From NCBI GenBank assembly GCA_024516155.1, contig JAJJXM010000056.1, forward strand, positions 1 through 64,000: a DNA stretch of 64,000 nt, given 5' to 3'. A program made the translations under genes and the position numbers. This DNA comes from Pyronema omphalodes (Eukaryota; Ascomycota; Pezizomycetes; Pezizales; Pyronemataceae). Below are positions 62,965 through 64,000 of the stretch, piece after piece. The stretch's first letter is position 1; each line of letters starts with the position of its first letter. The notes under the pieces are model-generated. The model was not told the DNA's origin and made no database searches. It saw only the letters and a program-made list of their open reading frames with translations.

Positions 62965-63214
62965 GCAGGAAATAAAGGCGGGAAAATGGTTAAAAATGGG
63001 AGGGGAAGGGTGGAGGAAATGGGGGATCGACCCGGCGAGGTGGCCTCCGAGCGCACAGGGCTCCTTGGATCTCACGACGCGAGATGAAAAACAGCATGAC
63101 GAGACTTGGGAGACTACACTCCCACCCACATAGACAGCTCTGGGGCTTACCCAGTGGGAACCGGGCATCACCCCCAGGTTCTCAACATTGTACTTAATTT
63201 GTAGATACCGCCAT

Positions 63215-63226
63215 AACCTTACGGTT
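63215..63226 (+). other. 3'-terminal hairpin AACC-TTAC-GGTT (A type)
   Basis: The A-family version of the 3' hairpin. The four-pair stem is the same as in B, C and D, with a changed loop. It is followed after about 12 bases by ATGAATAAATAAAT repeats in place of CAAA repeats. Confidence 0.6.
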
Positions 63227-63263
63227 GGATGCGTGTATGAATAAATAAATAAATAAATAAACA

Positions 63264-63698
63264 AGCTAGGCTGCCCCCGACAAATCCGAACATGGTGCGA
63301 AACCTTCCTCGCCGAAAGGACGACCGCTCTATCCTTCGACGGACAAACAGATCGCCAACGCCAAATTAAAACGGGAATCCCCCAGGGTTCCCCAGCATCA
63401 CCGATCCTGTTCCTCCTGTACTTAAGACCGCTCTTCGACGCACTAATGCAGGAACACCCGTTCGCGTGGACCCCCAGTTACATGGATGACGTCGCAATCG
63501 TCGTACAGAGTCGAACCCGGAAAGAAAACGCGCGCCTCCTGGAAAAAGTCACCAAAACAGCATTCACTTGGGCAGCTTCCAACGCTGTGGCCTTTGAAGA
63601 CTCAAAGACGGAACTCCTTCATTTCCACTGGGCGAGGTCAGATACAATCACAGACAATGAAAAAGTAAAACTACCGAACGGTACGATAGTGAGCCCTG
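63264..63698 (+). pseudogene. B3 ORF2, third piece (RT catalytic part)
   Basis: It resumes B3 after A2, beginning with the duplicated AGCTAGGCTGCC: IRTWCETFLAERTTALSFDG, GIPQGSPASPILFLLYLRPL and YMDDVAIVVQ, up to LPNGTIVSP. It is cut at 63698, where unrelated sequence starts. RNase H is beyond the window or lost. Confidence 0.88.
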
Positions 63699-64000
63699 TG
63701 TGAACCTGGGCACAGTCCTAACTATGCAGAGGCTTTTCGATCGTCCTTCCAAGTGCTTCGTCCTAGGGTAGACAAACACTTCGTTCTCAAGACAAACAGA
63801 CACTTCGTTCTCAAGAACTAATAGAGGTATTCCAAAGATAAAGCTAGGAAGTAAATCAATCGATCACAGGCCGAATAAACTTAAGGGTCTTCGGAGGTAT
63901 TCGTTGGTGTAGATGTGGTATCGTCGCGTATAGGATCAATGGTTGATGATGGAGGAGACAGAGGGAAGACATAGGGTCTTTTATAGACTTTCGTCTACAA
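63699..64000. mobile_element. Start of an unidentified insertion, possibly an LTR
   Basis: The B3 frame stops at GAGCCCTG and new sequence starts TGTGAACCTGGGCAC. It is clearly more AT-rich than everything since 10303 and contains a local direct repeat (ACACTTCGTTCTCAAGA at about 63776 and 63799). TG at the border and the sudden change inside an ORF fit the first bases of an LTR. No coding sequence or second end is visible, so the class is open. Confidence 0.45.

Larger units (their letters stand above)
47817..63263 (+). mobile_element. LINE family A, copy A2 (full-length ends, carrying B2 and C11)
   Basis: The element starts exactly at ACCACCCAGC (47817) and ends in (AAAT)n AAAC at 63263, flanked by AGCTAGGCTGCC (47805-47816 and 63264-63275). 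It is interrupted at 48580/57466 by B2 and at 59404/61389 by C11. Removing those leaves 5' UTR, ORF1, the start of ORF2, then RNase H and the C-terminus. The RT region of ORF2 is missing at the C11 site. The 3' UTR (62504-63263) has A-rich runs, a purine-rich stretch, and the A version of the shared 3' module with hairpin AACC-TTAC-GGTT. Confidence 0.92.

Noticed and set aside
1..64000. CRISPR arrays, tRNA or rRNA genes, host protein-coding genes
   Set aside because: No regularly spaced short repeats, no recognisable tRNA or rRNA sequence, and every credible ORF is a retroelement protein or fragment.

Overview
This 64 kb window is almost entirely mobile DNA. I found no cellular gene, tRNA, rRNA or CRISPR array that I could defend. 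It looks like a heterochromatic or repeat-island segment of a GC-rich filamentous fungus, probably an ascomycete. The reasons are non-LTR retrotransposons of the Tad1/I type (an ORF1 with CCHC knuckles, and an ORF2 with endonuclease, reverse transcriptase, RNase H and a C-terminal CCHC) and chromodomain-bearing Ty3/gypsy elements. The genus cannot be fixed from the sequence. There is no obvious AT-rich decay of the RIP type, and several reading frames are still open.

I use letters for the LINE families. Family A has two copies (A1 minus 1361-5503; A2 plus 47817-63263, interrupted). Family B has B1 32271-34225, B2 48581-57465 and B3, which is scattered over 44054-63698. Family D has D0 to D6; D4 22195-28983 has an intact 1306-codon ORF2. 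Family C is a roughly 2 kb element with one ORF of 484 codons and no ORF2; it has at least eleven full or partial copies. All four families share a related 5' terminus (ACCAC..., then GACCCCCCC(C)TGC) and a related 3' module. That module ends in an AACC-loop-GGTT hairpin and a (CAAA)n or (AAAT)n tail. C and D share nearly the same tail, so C looks like a passenger of D.

Layout: 1-1360 is the 3' end and LTR of a gypsy element inserted in A1. 1361-5503 is A1 (minus). 5508-6258 is a C fragment. 6259-10303 is gypsy 2 (minus). 10304-12411 is an inverted cluster of three C pieces. 12412-29441 is a pile of D copies (D0, D1, D2 with C5 inside, tandem D3, then D4). 29442-44053 is a large inverted repeat of C and B material interrupted by D5 (35121-42077). 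44054-63698 is B3, carrying C10 and A2; A2 carries B2, and B2 carries D6; A2 also carries C11. From 63699 an unidentified, probably LTR-type, element begins.

Seven insertions have clear 12-14 bp target-site duplications, so the nesting order can be read. Other junctions cannot be explained by simple insertion. They point to microhomology fold-back, unequal exchange and recombination between dispersed C copies. Assembly error in so repetitive a region must be kept in mind. The most interesting observations are (1) the ORF1-only element C sharing a tail with D, (2) a fold-back junction at 34217-34225 that recurs inside the retrotransposed copy B2, and (3) modular exchange of 5' ends and 3' ends among LINE lineages.
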